A stretch of 64,000 bases of DNA from Parastagonospora avenae f. sp. tritici 18332-5 (Eukaryota; Ascomycota; Dothideomycetes; Pleosporales; Phaeosphaeriaceae), in NCBI GenBank assembly GCA_022559985.1, contig JAFJTR010000009.1:186001-250000 (forward strand), read 5' to 3'. The notes under the pieces were generated by a model. The model searched no databases, had not been told where the DNA came from, and was given only the letters and a program-made list of their open reading frames with translations. The first letter of the stretch is position 1. Every line of letters begins with the position of its first letter. This document shows, piece by piece, positions 21,101 through 33,284 of the stretch. A program made the position numbers and the translations under genes.

Positions 21101-24100
21101 GACCACACGCAGACCTACTGGCATGAGTCCCGCATAAGTCGTGATTACAGATTGCGGGGAGAAGCTCCGAAAAGTGTTCTTGGGGTGCGATGTGTAGACT
21201 GGACTCCGCTGCAACCAAGATGGCGAAAGTTCATTAGCACAAGAGAGATGCCATGGGTTGCAGATCACGTCGTCAGTGGTAATGTCATATATCCTGGGGC
21301 AGGCATGATTATCATGGCGCTTGAAGCTAGCAAGCAGAGTGCAGTAAGTACTAAACCAGTGCAGGGATTCGTGGTCAAGCAAGGACTCTTCCTAAACCCA
21401 ATGGTTTTGCGACAGAACATCGAAGAAGAAAAAGTAGTGGAGGTCATATGTCAACTCAAGCCATTGCAAATCCTTAACGGGAAAGACACCAACTGGTCCG
21501 AGGTTAGTCTCTCCACCTTCCACGACGGTGCTTGGTCCGAATGTTTTCGCTGCACCATCCAGCTTCAATACGACGAGTCTCATACCGAGATCGATGGAGG
21601 ACAGGAGAAAATACGTACCGGAGAATCAGCTCAAATGGAGTATGATAGTGCCGTCCAGCGATGTGTAACACCACTTCCCTCTGCGAGCTTCTATACCTAC
21701 TGTGCGGAGCGAGGAATCTCGTATGGCCCATCATTCAGCATTCTCAAGAACATACAATGGAGCCAGGACGGTACAGTTACCGGCTGTGTGGATTTGTCGC
21801 AGCCTTGCTCCGATTATGATGGGATTGTTCATCCCGCTATAGTCGACGCAGCTTGCCAAGCGTGCTGGTTAGCTCCATCAAAAGGCTTGACAGAGCACAT
21901 GCCGACTGAAATCCCACTCAGAGTGTCCAACATGTACGTGGCTGCCTCAGGCTGGAAAATTCCGCATACATCGAGCATTCGAGTTTGTACCTCGGCTAGG
22001 TTCAAGGAAGCTGGGAAAGGAATTGCAGGAGCCGTTACTGTTCTTGCCGACGATGGAACTCTCCTATGCAAGATTGGCAACCTGGAACTTTCACCTATCG
22101 CCGACGATACGCTCTCCAGTGGTCGCGATAGAATGATGCTGCACTCCATACAACGACAATCATGTCTCTCCCTTCTTACGCCGACACAAGTGAGCGAGGA
22201 AATGAGCACATGTGAACTAAATAGCTCCATCGCCTCAACGGATATGTACTCACAGAAGCTTGTTGAAGCTCTACACCTGATCATCAGGGATACATTACTA
22301 CAAATGAGTGGTAGCAAACCGGAATGCGCGTCTCCTCACTTGCAAAGGTACTCAGCCTGGCTGCAAAACGTGAAAGAGGACGACCACATAACCACATCTG
22401 ATATCTCCTATGAGGCTATACTGGACGCTATCGATATCGAATGTCCTGCTTTTAAGGTTCACACCGCCATCGCACGTAATCTACCCCAGATTTTGCGAGG
22501 TGAAGTAGACCCTTTGCAAACAATCTTCACCACCAATCTCGCGGAGCGGTTTTATGCACACATGTTTCAGCAACATTGCGATAGTCGATTCACTAGACTG
22601 CTGGATCTCATTTCATTCGAAGAACCACGACTAAAAATTCTCGAGGTTGGCGCCGGAACAGGATCGATGACAAGCTACGTTCTGGCAGCGCTCCAGGCTG
22701 GCGAGAAGCGAAGTGGAGGTGTCCGATTTGCCCAATACACATACACGGATATCTCCCACGCCTTCTTCGACGAGGCAAAAGCAAAATTCAAAGAGTTTGC
22801 CAACCGCATGGAGTTTCGCGTGCTAGATTTGGAGAAAGATATGGTTGAGCAGGGTTACGGTACGGAGACGTACGACCTCGTCGTCGCGGGAGCCGTATTA
22901 CATACCACTCAAAGCCTGCAAGCCACTCTGGAAAGTTTGAGACCTTGCCTTAAGCCAGGCGGAAAGTTGTTGTTCTTGGAGAATGTGCTCCCGGACCTCG
23001 CACTGCAGTTCAGCTTTGGTACGCTCTCTGGATGGTGGCGCGGCACAGAGTCCTGGAGGGTTGGTTCTCAAGACCAGTATACCTGCGAATCGCAATGGCA
23101 CAAACTTCTCCAGGAGTGCGGATTTTCCGGCAATGACGTTGTTTTGGGCAGGGAAGACTCCAAAACCTTTAGCATTATCATGTCTACAGCTGTTGCAAGA
23201 TGCGAGAAAACCATTATCGCAAGACGGATCTTGTTGTACTTGGACTCAACATCGGATGTACAAGTCACCTATGCGCAAGCGATCGATCAAAGCATGCATG
23301 CGCTTGGTAACTATACGTGCACAATGTGTGGTATCAACGATATAGGATCAGTTGATATCGATCCGAGCGATGTCGTAATCGTGTTGTTTGCGTTGCGTAA
23401 TTGTCGTCTACGGTTCTTGACTGAAGTCGAGTTTCGCAGCCTGCAGACCCTGATGCAGAATTCAAGAAATATCCTCTGGCTGACGGAGACGAACGCAGAG
23501 GACGATAGAGCTGTGTTTGCGAGCATGTCAACTGGTTTCTTGAGAGCAATGCGCTCAGAGGCCACTAACAGTCGCATCATCAGCCTCGCCTTAGAGAAAT
23601 CGGCAGATAGTCTTCCTGTTGAAATCGGCTATATTACAGCCATATTCAGGAGATCATTCGAAGATTCATGCTCGGAGACTGAGTACTTTGTCGACAAAGG
23701 CAAGATTTCTATAGCTCGTCTGCAAGAGGAACATTCGACAAACAAGGCCATGATCGATGCTTCGTATCCTCGTTCGATATCTGGGCCCTGGACCGAAGGG
23801 CCAGCTTTGATGTTCGATGTCGGTATTCGTGGAACGCTAGACAGTCTCAGATTCATACACGATCCGGTATACTATACAGAGCTCGGCCCAAACGATGTTG
23901 AGCTCAACGCGCAGTCATGGGGCTTGAACTTCCGCGACGTCTTCAACGCTCTTGGTCGGCTAGACGAGACCGACTTTGGGCTCGACACAGCAGGATATGT
24001 TACTAAGATTGGATCGCACTGTAGCGGTTTCGAGCATGGTGATCGCGTGGTCATCTTGTCTTGTGGCTCATTTCGGATGTTTCCCAGAGCTGATCAGAGG

Positions 24101-26002
24101 CTCGTTGTCAGGATCCCAGACGCAGTGAGCTTTGAAGATGCTACTTCTTTACTCGCGCCAGCAATTACTGCGTACTACTGCCTGTATGAAGTCGCTCGCT
24201 TGCGCAAAGGGGAGCGAGTGCTGATACATTCTGCTGCTGGTGCGACAGGCCAGCTTGCAGTGCAGTTGGCTCTGAGTATTGGCGCGGAGGTGTTTGCTAC
24301 TGTAAGCAACAACAAGAAAAGGGAAATGTTGAAGAGTGTCTACGGATTACCTCATGATCACATCTTTTACAGTAGAAACACAACATTCTCTCAGGGCGTT
24401 CTCCGCATGACCGACCACCAAGGTGTCGATGTTGTCCTCAATTCTCTGGCAGGAGATGCGCTCCGAGCCTCCTGGGAGTGCATCGCTCCATTCGGTCGAT
24501 TCATCGAAATCGGAAAGGCAGACATTATGGCAGGAACAGGTCTACCAATGAGTCAATTCGCAAAGAACGTCTCCTTCTCAGCTGTTGACTTGCGTCACAT
24601 TTTGTCAGCACGGAAAAACGTTGTGCAAGAGCTGATCAAAACGGTAATGCGAATGTTTGACGAGGGTGAAATTGTTTGCCCGTACCCTCTACATCTCTAC
24701 CCGATATCGGCAGTGGAGGATGCGTTCCGATTCTTGCAGAGTGGAAAGAATGACGGCCGGATCGTGGTCCATGCCACTCTCAATGACGTGGTTCCCAAGT
24801 TTCTTGCCACACGGCCGACATGGAGCTACGACTCAAACAGCTCATATATCATTGCGGGAGGTCTTGGTGGCATTGGCCGAGCGGTGTGCAGATGGATGGC
24901 CCACCGAGGTGTCAGGAACCTCATCCTCCCATCGCGCTCGGGTCCTAGAGAAAAGGCGGCACAAGATCTCATAACAGAACTGCAAGGTCAGGGCGTTATT
25001 GTTGTAGCGCCACTGTGTGATGTGGGGTCAGCTCAGTCGCTGTCTGAGTTGCTGGTCGAATGCAAGAATTCGATGCCGCCTATCAAAGGATGCATAAACG
25101 CAGCAATGGTTCTACAGGTAAGCAGTTGGTGTTGAAAGCCCTCCATGATCTTGTCTGACATTTTTGCACAGGATGCCATCTTTGAGCATATGAGCCACGA
25201 TCAATGGGAGTCCGCGGTACGAGCGAAGGTTGAGACATCATGGAACCTCCATAAGCTTTTTCCATCGGGCCTGGACTTCTTCATCCTCCTGTCTTCTCTC
25301 GCTGGTGTCTTTGGCAATGTATCGCAAGCAAACTATGCTGCTGGCAACACCTTCCAAGATGCTTTGGCCCATTACCGCACAGCTCGGGGTGAGCAAACAA
25401 TATCGATTAATCTGGGTTGGATGAGGACTATCGGCATCATCTCAGAGAAGGAAGAGTATCAGAGCTTCCGCATGAAGGGGGCAGACATGGCAAAGATCGA
25501 GGAAAAGGAGTTGATGGCTTTGTTAGACATACATTGCGACCCAGCTTATCGTCTGCCATCTCCTTCCGGATGCCAGATCTTGATGGGCACCATAACGCCC
25601 GCGGATCTGCTTTCACGAGGGTCAGAAGTACCGGACGCGATGATGCAACCTCTTTTCTCAACTTTTGCCATGAGCCCGGACAGGCATATGGTTGTTCAAG
25701 GTGGAGAAGGTACAGATGCAGCCATGCTTTTCAAGCAGACTGATGATGCTTCCCAAAGAGAGAAAATCGTGGCAAATGCGCTGGCACAAAAGCTGGCACG
25801 CTCCCTATCTATGGCGCAGGACGATATCGACCACGACCGTCCGCTATTCGCGTATGGAGTCGACTCTTTGGTCGCTGTCGAGCTTCGAAACTGGGTCGGG
25901 AAAGAATTTGGGGCTGATGTAACAGTATTTGACATCATGGGTGGAGCGACCGTCACCACCATTGGTATATTGGCGGTGAAGAATAGCTCAGCGGTTAGAT
26001 AG
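18180..26002 (+). CDS. Highly reducing type I polyketide synthase (KS-AT-DH-CMeT-ER-KR-ACP)
   Basis: Four exons: 18180-18543, 18593-18861, 18911-25117 and 25172-26002. The introns are 49, 49 and 54 bp and all phases close, giving 2,556 residues. KS: Cys190 in DTACSGS, His325 in EAHGTGT, His365 in NIGHLEG. AT: GHSSGE with Ser658. DH: His997 in HVVSGNVIYP and Asp1190 in VDAACQ. C-methyltransferase: ILEVGAGTG at about 1454-1462. ER: cofactor loop SAAGATGQLAVQ at about 1985-1996. KR: GGLGGIG from 2194 and Tyr2335 in ANYAAGN, with intron 3 falling inside this domain. ACP: GVDSL with Ser2512. No thioesterase or release domain follows. Every catalytic residue expected of a fungal HR-PKS is present, so the enzyme should make a reduced, possibly methylated chain. 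The product cannot be predicted. Confidence 0.95.
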
Positions 26003-26894
26003 ATGGGTTTCAATCGGTCTCGTAGCCGTCGTATTTCTCTGCTAGAATTTCGATGTACTTTGTCAATTTTTTGGGTGATAAACTCTTACAAATGACATAT
26101 ATGTGGTGTGCACTCCGCTACCACATATAATTTCGCAACAAAATGCGACAATGAGGTGGCTCCACTGGAGTATCGGGCGATGCACTGGAGTATCATCAAT
26201 CTCATCCTAGGCGTTCTTTGTCAGTCTTATAGCTTCCTTGTCTTTGCTGTGGTCCTTGCGTTCGTTTTTGCGGTAAGATCTGGCTGCGATCCTTCACCTC
26301 CTCCGCAAGGCTGCTTTTGCATGGCAAGATGATCTATTAAGCGCCCAAATACAAGAGAGCGCCCAAATGTGAAAGAATAACGGGGTTCAAAGCATCTATG
26401 AAGGTTCCTGTCCAAAGCGTGAGTAAAAGTCTCGAGTTCGCGGTCAGCGTCATCTGCGAAGCACGATCGGCTTTTGACAGCGACACAAAATCCACCCACT
26501 TAAAGACTCGGAAAGATGTACGACAATTCCCCCACTTCCCGATGTAACTTGCGATCCCTATTGGCATTTCGCTGATCATCTGTGTTCCTGACTTATGACC
26601 GGCACTTCCCCTCATCGCGCTTGCCTTGTTGCGTACAAGCGTCGGCCTTTGCACGCTCGACCTGAGCGTTTTCACCTGGGGTCTCCACAAACACCTACGT
26701 GCTTGTAGAAATATGGCCGCTAGTTTTGTGTTCTCCAGGTTTTGGCAGATAGGTGGAGCCGAGTGTTTTCACCACAAATGTGACCATCTCCATAATTATG
26801 GGTCGGCTACTTAGGTATTTGGGTGCCGTCACGCGTTATTCGAATATCAACAACAGATCAACTCCGAACAATCTTTTGATCAGTTGAAAGAAAC
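26003..26894. other. Intergenic, no gene seen
   Basis: About 890 bp after the PKS stop. A short imperfect repeat (CACTGGAGTATC at about 26164 and 26183) is the only structure noticed. It probably contains the PKS terminator and the promoter of the glycosidase gene. Confidence 0.45.
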
Positions 26895-28530
26895 ATGATA
26901 CACCCATATGCTATTTGCGCGGCGGCAGCGCTTCTTCACACAGCTGCCGCTACAACAAACAATGTGATTCAGCTCGAAATTCCCGACTCACCACCAGCTG
27001 GAACGCAGTCGCTTTCTGGCTCGTTCCAAGGCTATTCGATGGAAATGGCATCGTTTCCAAGCATGGCAGGCAATCTCTCGTAGGTACATCATCTTCACAG
27101 TTACCACATTTACTCATGATAAATAGGTCACCGAACGAATTGTCTCGTCGTATGCTCCAAAACCTCAAAGACATCAGTGGATCAGCGGTACCCATCCGTG
27201 TTGGAGGTACGACCGCCAACCATGGCATCTGGTCACCCAACCAAAAGGAAGCCATTATCCAGAACTTTGCAGTCCCAGGCGCAGACCAACCTGCAAATGT
27301 TACGTGGGGACCAGCATATCTTGAGTCCTTCAAAACATTCCCGAATGGCACGAAATACACGGTTGGAGTGACGTTCGACAGTGATACAGTGGGAGAAGAA
27401 GCCACTGTTGCGGAAGCGAAAGCATTTTACGATAGCATTGGCTCCGATCTTTATGCCATGGAGGTTGGCAACGAGTTTGATGGTACACGCTCTCCAACAT
27501 ATATCAAATCCTAGCTAACCTCGCACCAGTCTTCCCCGTCGACCGCGACAATACCACCTGGTCCATCCAAAAATACGTCCCTGAATGGCTCAACCGCACC
27601 GCCGCAATTGCCACACACGTGATCGGCTCCTCCCCCCAAAAGCTCTTCCAAGCCGGCGCCTTCGTCGCCCCCGGCACCCTCAACAACGACCTAACCTGGA
27701 CCGCCCCTGCCGCCATCGATCTCGGCATCGCCTCCACCAACCTCGCCCGCACATTCTGCACGCACCAATACTTCGGCGCAGCATGCCGGCCCGTCAAACC
27801 CACCATGGCCGGCGCCCTGATGAACCGTACTGCAATGTGGCCCCTGATGGCCTACCACGCCAGCGCATCCGCGTACTCTGTGTCCAAAAACCTGCCATAT
27901 GTCATCGGCGAGACGAACTCCATCGCCTGCCAGGGTCTCGCGGGCGTGTCTGACGTCTTCGGCGCGGCGGTGTGGAGCGTCGATTACGCGCTGTACGCCG
28001 CGTCGCTCAATGTGTCTGCGCTGTATTGGCACATGGGCACGGGATACCGCTATGCCGCATGGCAGGCTACGCAGAACGGTACCACGGCGCCTGGACCGCG
28101 ACCATTGTACTATGGGAATTGGTTCGTTGCGAAGGCGCTGGGTGAGGGCGAGAAAAAGGTTGTTAGTATTGTGAATACCACGGCGCTGGCTGGTTACGCT
28201 ATTTACGAGAGCGGGGAGGAGAGCTCGAAGCTGAAGAATGTTGTGCTTGTTAATCAGGAGATTTTCAATTCGTCGACGAGTGCGGCAGGGGAGAGGGGGA
28301 GTGTGGCGTTCCACTTGCCGAGGGAATTGTGCGGTGACAAGGTGAAAGCATCCGTGCAGCGGCTCACTGGAGCTGGGGCGGAAGTTCGAGAGGGAATTAA
28401 GTTTGCCGGACAGACAGTAGCGCTGGATGGCAAGATTGAGGGAAGTGAGGCCAGGGAAGTCGTACAAGACGGTGTCGTGAAGATCAAGGCAACCGAAGCT
28501 GTCTTGATCTCATTTGAAGAGCAGAGCTAA
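26895..28530 (+). CDS. Secreted glycoside hydrolase, GH79 (beta-glucuronidase-like)
   Basis: Three exons: 26895-27079, 27127-27482 and 27530-28530, with two 47-bp introns, the second with a CTAAC branch site. Product 513 residues. A signal peptide (ICAAAALLHTAAA) indicates secretion. The family blocks are IRVGGTTANHG, the acid/base region VGNEFD (Glu178), FCTHQYF and the nucleophile region VIGETNS (Glu308), with a C-terminal beta-domain typical of GH79. Several NxT/S sites fit a glycosylated extracellular enzyme. Substrate (glucuronide or another hexuronide) is not determined. The last exon is richer in C-ending codons than the first two. It sits beside the PKS cluster but has no obvious biosynthetic role, so I treat it as a neighbour. 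Confidence 0.8.
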
Positions 28531-28938
28531 ACATTTATAATTAAGAAGTCTCGTGTCTATGTCTTGAAGCAGACCAATACTCTATTATTATAGGACAGAA
28601 CTGCTGTCAGCGACGCCGATTAAATGACCTAGTCGTTCATTGTTCCATGCTCGAGATTCAATGTTTTTGATGCATATTTACTAGACATATCGGAAAGTAT
28701 GGAGTGTGTTTATCAAAGCTACGATGAGAAATAACCATGGAATGCGACTCAGATTTACGCTTCCCAAGACCTGACCCGCGCTCATGTGGAATTCAGCTCT
28801 ACTCCAATTCTACCAATCAGTGGTTTGTGCATTGTGGCAAGTGGATCCGTGCTTGTATATAGTTGATCTCCAACTGGCCTGAATACCTTCTCTTCGCACT
28901 CCGTGATATTTACAACAAATCGTTTTTATTTCGTGGCA
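28531..28938. other. Intergenic between convergent genes
   Basis: About 410 bp between the stop codons of the glycosidase (plus) and the kinase (minus). AT-rich 3' UTR-like sequence with no coding frame. Confidence 0.5.
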
Positions 28939-30433
28939 TCAGTGGTTGCGCCAAAGTTTGGGTGACTTGGAGGAGATGTTGGTGCGGATTGCGCCAGTCC
29001 AATTGGAACCCATAGGAGGCCGTGGTACTTCATATGGCGTCTGCGTTCTCAAGGGTGATCTGGCTTTCAACAAATCATCAATATAGGTATCTCGTTGCGT
29101 GACTTCCAACCTGAGTTCTTCGATATCTTCCGTCATATGCTCAATCTGATCGACGAGGCGCTCCTGTATGCAGCATGGACCATGTAACGGTCGCGAGTGA
29201 CTTCCTCCAAATTCCGCAATGATGGCGAAATGCCTATACAACTGGAAAGCCAAAGGCCTTGATCGCGCATCTTGGTCGATCATCCTGTCGATCTCGCACA
29301 TGAGATGTTGTAGTTGGATACTGTCTGACTTGAGAAGTGCGAACCAAGAGGCTTTGTGCTTGAGGTTGGCATGGTAAGATCCATTTTGCTCAGGACGGAG
29401 CTCCTGGAACGCACATAGGGCCACACTAGTCAGTAGAGCCACCATTTCGAGGAACATACAACCGAGCGAGAAGATATCCGCCGGGCGTCCACTTTTCTCG
29501 AACAAGGCTATCTCAGGGGCGAAGTACTTCGGTGTCCCGCGGTCTATTGCTTCACTTTGACTGCTGGATTGATCAGAGAAGTCTGACGAGATGCCGAAAT
29601 CTGCAAGCCATACTCCTCTGTGTGAGACGAGAACGTTAGACGGCTTGATGTCCTTGTGTCGAATATGCTGTTCGTGAAGATAAGCGATGACGTCCACAAG
29701 ACACCCGAAGCAGGATGAAAGCCGCGACAACGCTTCGTGATGCAGATCCGATCCGCCATCGGTGTCGGGACACAACTCGTCTAGGCGCCTCATCATCTTG
29801 GAATTGTCGATCATGCATGGATCTCTCATGATAAGTCTTTCACGCACAGTGTCGATGTCTTCCATGAATGTCTTCAAATCGCACACGGCAACAGGTGCAA
29901 GCAAGAGACCTAGAAGGGGACCTTGTGTGTATGTTCCCATCAGACGAACGACGTGGCGATGATCAAGTCTCCTCAGGATGTCGACCTCCCTCATTTGCTC
30001 GGGTCGTACGCCTCTGGAACAGTATTTGGTCTTCCAGGCGAGTCGCACGCCTTTGCAGACAGTCTCGTAGACGCCACCTTCAACACATACATGTCAGTGT
30101 TTTCTCACGTGTCTCATAGATGTAAGACTTGCCTGAAACACCGGGGCCAAGGAATCGACCCTGCCGCAGCGGAAGCTGTTCACTGGTGTGAAAGTCTACG
30201 TGGAAGCCTCTATCACACCAGTCTAGCCCTCGCTTGTGGAGTGACATCTGCATCTCCAAATTATGCCTCGGAGAATCTCTGATGCTCCTTCCTGCCTGCT
30301 GTATAAGGCCATGACCAGCATCCTCGACCGCGTTGTAATTGTGCGTAACCAAATCAATTCCACCGTCGCTTTCGGTTGTGGAGTCAACAGGCTGCACGGC
30401 TCTGACAGCAGAAGCTTTAGAGGCAGTGCCCAT
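28939..30433 (-). CDS. Serine/threonine protein kinase
   Basis: Two exons on the minus strand: 30433-30133 and 30077-28939. They are joined by a 55-bp GC-AG intron (donor GCAAGT, acceptor GAAG). The product is 479 residues. The splice creates the glycine loop GPGVSGGV (GxGxxGxV, residues 97-104); without it the frame stops early. Other motifs: beta-3 Lys116 in RLAWK, catalytic loop HKDIKPSN with Asp243 (Lys replaces the usual Arg of HRD), ADFGIS with Asp260, and FAPEI. A C-terminal extension of roughly 100 residues follows the kinase fold and contains a heptad-like stretch (IEHMTEDIEELRLEV). The loop Arg-to-Lys change usually marks kinases not controlled by activation-loop phosphorylation. 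Substrate unknown. Confidence 0.82.
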
Positions 30434-30935
30434 GGTCTAAACTAGAGTCAGTCACATGCGACATGGAAGGGCAACATGTCAACCATACTAGTGCGGAACG
30501 AAAGACAAGTGGGCTTATTCGGCGAGATGACCTTTCCTCAGATATGCCGATTGGTGGTGTGTGGGAAGTCAGCACCAACACTGGAAAACTGGATGGACCA
30601 GAGGAGCGCCGCAAACATTCGAGGTAGTGGACTGTGGGTCTAGCGACGAGAAGAAGAAGGCTCTGTGTTGTAGCCTTCCTATGACGCGACTTCAGACGGG
30701 CTTATGCAAGCAATTTGTAGGATATGCATCCTGCACATGATACACCATAGTCCAATCACAGACATATTCTAAGGTTACACAAGTCTTACAAGGCGCTTCC
30801 GTTTGGAGCCTTGTAAGCCTTGAAATCCTAAGACTTGTTCAACGGAGTCATCCATTCGCTTAATAAAACCGAAACCCCAAGGTGTTTATGTACATCCGTG
30901 TCTACATCCAATTGCACCACACTCCCTATATCAAC
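30434..30935. other. Intergenic, no gene seen
   Basis: 500 bp between the kinase start and the 3' end of the ferric reductase; both are on the minus strand. It presumably holds the kinase promoter. No motif stands out. Confidence 0.45.
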
Positions 30936-32837
30936 TCACCACCCAAACTTCTCCACCTGCACCCTAACCTCCCTCCCCACCCTCACCATCCCCGCACAAA
31001 TATTCCTCACATCCCTAACCAGCCCCTCAGGCCCACTCACAACCACCCCTTTCCTCCCCTCATCCTCACCCACCCACCCCCTCAAAGCATCCCCCACATC
31101 CGGGCGCCCAGCAATCTCCGTCGGCGGCGTGATCATCAAATCCAGTCCCCACTCTTCCAGCTCGTTCATCTTGTCCTCCGGAACCCAGAGGCGATGAGAC
31201 GGGGCGTGCGTGATCCAGAGGAGTTTGACTTTGCGGGTGGCTTGGGATTGGGATTCGGGGTCGGTGCTGGGGCGCAGGAGCGCGTAGAGCAGCGGGTATG
31301 CGACTGCGATGCCGGAGCCGCCGGCGATGAGGATGGCGGTGGAGGAGGACTGGAGGATGTTGAGGGCGTGGGGGGAGCCGTAGGGGCCGTCGAGGCGGAT
31401 GCGGGTTGTCGGATTTGTGCGTGCGTGTTGAAGGAGTTGGTGTGTGAAGCCTGATGGTCTTTGGGCGCGGATCAGGAGGGAGAATAATGCGAGTTTCTTG
31501 CCGTCCTGCGTCTCAGATTCTGGAGGGGTTGTTGGCGCAGCGGAGAAGATGGTAAATGGATGGGATTGAAGTGCTTGTTTTCGCGATAGCGAAGGGACGG
31601 AAATGAAGATGTGTTGGTTTGGTTCCCATCCTTTCTTCATGTTCGCTGCGATCAGCGCGGTTTTGTTGTTGGTGTTGACTTCCCAATTTGCAGAGAGAAG
31701 AATTGTTTCCTCGTCTTCCAGGACCGTCAGAGTGGCTGGGTGTGTGGAGGACTTGAGCCACATGCGATACAAGACGCGATCGAAGAGGAAAATCGCGAGG
31801 GATATGCCGACATATGGCCGCGAGGTATAGTGGTGGAACCAGAGAAAGACCAATCCGGCGACTTGTAGAACGATGTGCAGCCCGAGGAAAACTTCGTACC
31901 ATCTCTTTCTAAAACTTCCCAGACTTGTGAAGTAGATGACTTCATATGCGATGAACGCACCCAGTCCTAGGAGGACAACGCGATTGAAGATGAATTTGAA
32001 CAGCGTGAAACCGAGACGTCGCAGTAAGCCATACCAGACTGCAAACATACCCGCAAAATGCAGGAATGCCTCGAGGCACATGATCTCTCCCACCCTGCGA
32101 TGGAAGATGTTCAGGCTCTCGTAAGAATATCCCGTCAAGAACTTGAGCGGCTGATTTTTCGCGGCAAGGAGGTATAGCAAAGGTAGGTTCGATATGAAGA
32201 TGATGCCGCACCGGTCGGCGAAAACGAAGAGGTAGAAGAAGTTCAACGGCATGCGGTAGAGGTTGTAAAAGAGTGTCAGGCCGAGCCACGCAAGTACAAG
32301 CAGCGAGGTAGCGTTTGTAGGAAGAGTTTTGTTGATTATGGGTATTGGAAGAGGTTGGTATTGTAATACTGATGCGAGAAGGTAATATGGTCTCCAGTAC
32401 CACGGCACTGTCTTTCGCTGCGATCGCGATGGAAGTAGAGGGCTCGTTTCGTCGTGCTTTTTCGGCGCTGGTGGTGTGATATTGCCTTCAATAGTACTGC
32501 TCGAACTACTCCAAGTCTCGATGTCTTCTGGTCCAATCCTTCTCTTATCCATCGCACTCCACCTCTTCCTCCGATGTAGGACCAGCCTTTCACCCCAATG
32601 CCACGCCGTGAAGACCACGAGTATACCCAGCAGCACCGAATTGTACGTCTTCAAGAACCTCCTGCTAAACAGTATCGCTTCCACCATCTTCCTAAATCTC
32701 GGGTCTTTGCCTGGATCGTCTGGATCGACCAGCTCGCCTCCTCCCGCCGCTGCCCGTACATCCCAAGGTTCTTCGGTCGATGCGGTCGCGTGGAGCGCAA
32801 AGCGTAAGAGGTCGCGAAGCCATGGTGTATCGCCCAT
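30936..32837 (-). CDS. Ferric reductase-like transmembrane oxidoreductase (FRE family)
   Basis: Single exon, 633 residues, start at ATG 32835-32837; the longer frame upstream has no ATG. The protein has a hydrophilic N-terminus and a membrane core with two HX13H pairs that would carry two hemes (His246/His260 and His321/His335). An FAD site follows (HPFTIFS, 426-432), then an NADPH Rossmann motif (LIAGGSGIA, 503-511) and a C-terminal SGPEG plus FGW ending. These are the defining parts of fungal FRE/NOX-type reductases, which pass electrons from cytosolic NADPH across the membrane to ferric or cupric ions or oxygen. Without an obvious signal peptide the location (plasma membrane or vacuole) is open. 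Confidence 0.85.
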   Translation of the reverse strand: MGDTPWLRDLLRFALHATASTEEPWDVRAAAGGGELVDPDDPGKDPRFRKMVEAILFSRRFLKTYNSVLLGILVVFTAWHWGERLVLHRRKRWSAMDKRRIGPEDIETWSSSSSTIEGNITPPAPKKHDETSPLLPSRSQRKTVPWYWRPYYLLASVLQYQPLPIPIINKTLPTNATSLLVLAWLGLTLFYNLYRMPLNFFYLFVFADRCGIIFISNLPLLYLLAAKNQPLKFLTGYSYESLNIFHRRVGEIMCLEAFLHFAGMFAVWYGLLRRLGFTLFKFIFNRVVLLGLGAFIAYEVIYFTSLGSFRKRWYEVFLGLHIVLQVAGLVFLWFHHYTSRPYVGISLAIFLFDRVLYRMWLKSSTHPATLTVLEDEETILLSANWEVNTNNKTALIAANMKKGWEPNQHIFISVPSLSRKQALQSHPFTIFSAAPTTPPESETQDGKKLALFSLLIRAQRPSGFTHQLLQHARTNPTTRIRLDGPYGSPHALNILQSSSTAILIAGGSGIAVAYPLLYALLRPSTDPESQSQATRKVKLLWITHAPSHRLWVPEDKMNELEEWGLDLMITPPTEIAGRPDVGDALRGWVGEDEGRKGVVVSGPEGLVRDVRNICAGMVRVGREVRVQVEKFGW

Positions 32838-33284
32838 TGTAGCTGCAGTACGAGGTTGAAAAAACAGAGGTATTGGTCGAAGCACCTACATGTCCGACTG
32901 TGATGCCATGCATTGCATGTTCCGCGTGCTCGCGTCATCAGGTGGACCGTATCAGATGCTTGCGCATAGCTGTGCTGCGATAAGCCTTGGGCGCGGATAC
33001 CGTGGCACGCGATGCTCAATGTGGGGTTGTCCAGCATCATCCCTTTGAGGGTGGCATTGTGATACAATCGCCATGTAGCCTTTTATTCTTCGAGATGGAC
33101 TAAGTGCATGCAGTTCATAGTGCTCGATTTATGTGCTCAGTCTTTGTACTACGTGACCCAGGACCATGGTTCGAACGAAGTGCAAGATGCTGGTGCAGCC
33201 TTGGCACATGTCACAATCACAGGCAACTTGAGAGCAAAGCAGCACAATGTGTGCAATTCGAATAGAGACTTTTGATATTCAGGC
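32838..33284. other. Intergenic, no gene seen
   Basis: About 450 bp between the ferric reductase start and the stop of the enoyl-CoA hydratase gene. No supported feature. Confidence 0.45.

Noticed and set aside
27691..28467. 258-codon minus-strand frame
   Set aside because: Antisense to the last exon of the GH79 gene, which has clear catalytic motifs.
30882..31454. Plus-strand Pro/His-rich frame of 190 codons
   Set aside because: Antisense to the C-terminus of the ferric reductase and caused by its codon bias.
33160..33185. GGTTCGAAC string resembling a tRNA B box
   Set aside because: No A box or cloverleaf could be formed around it; no tRNA gene was found in the window.
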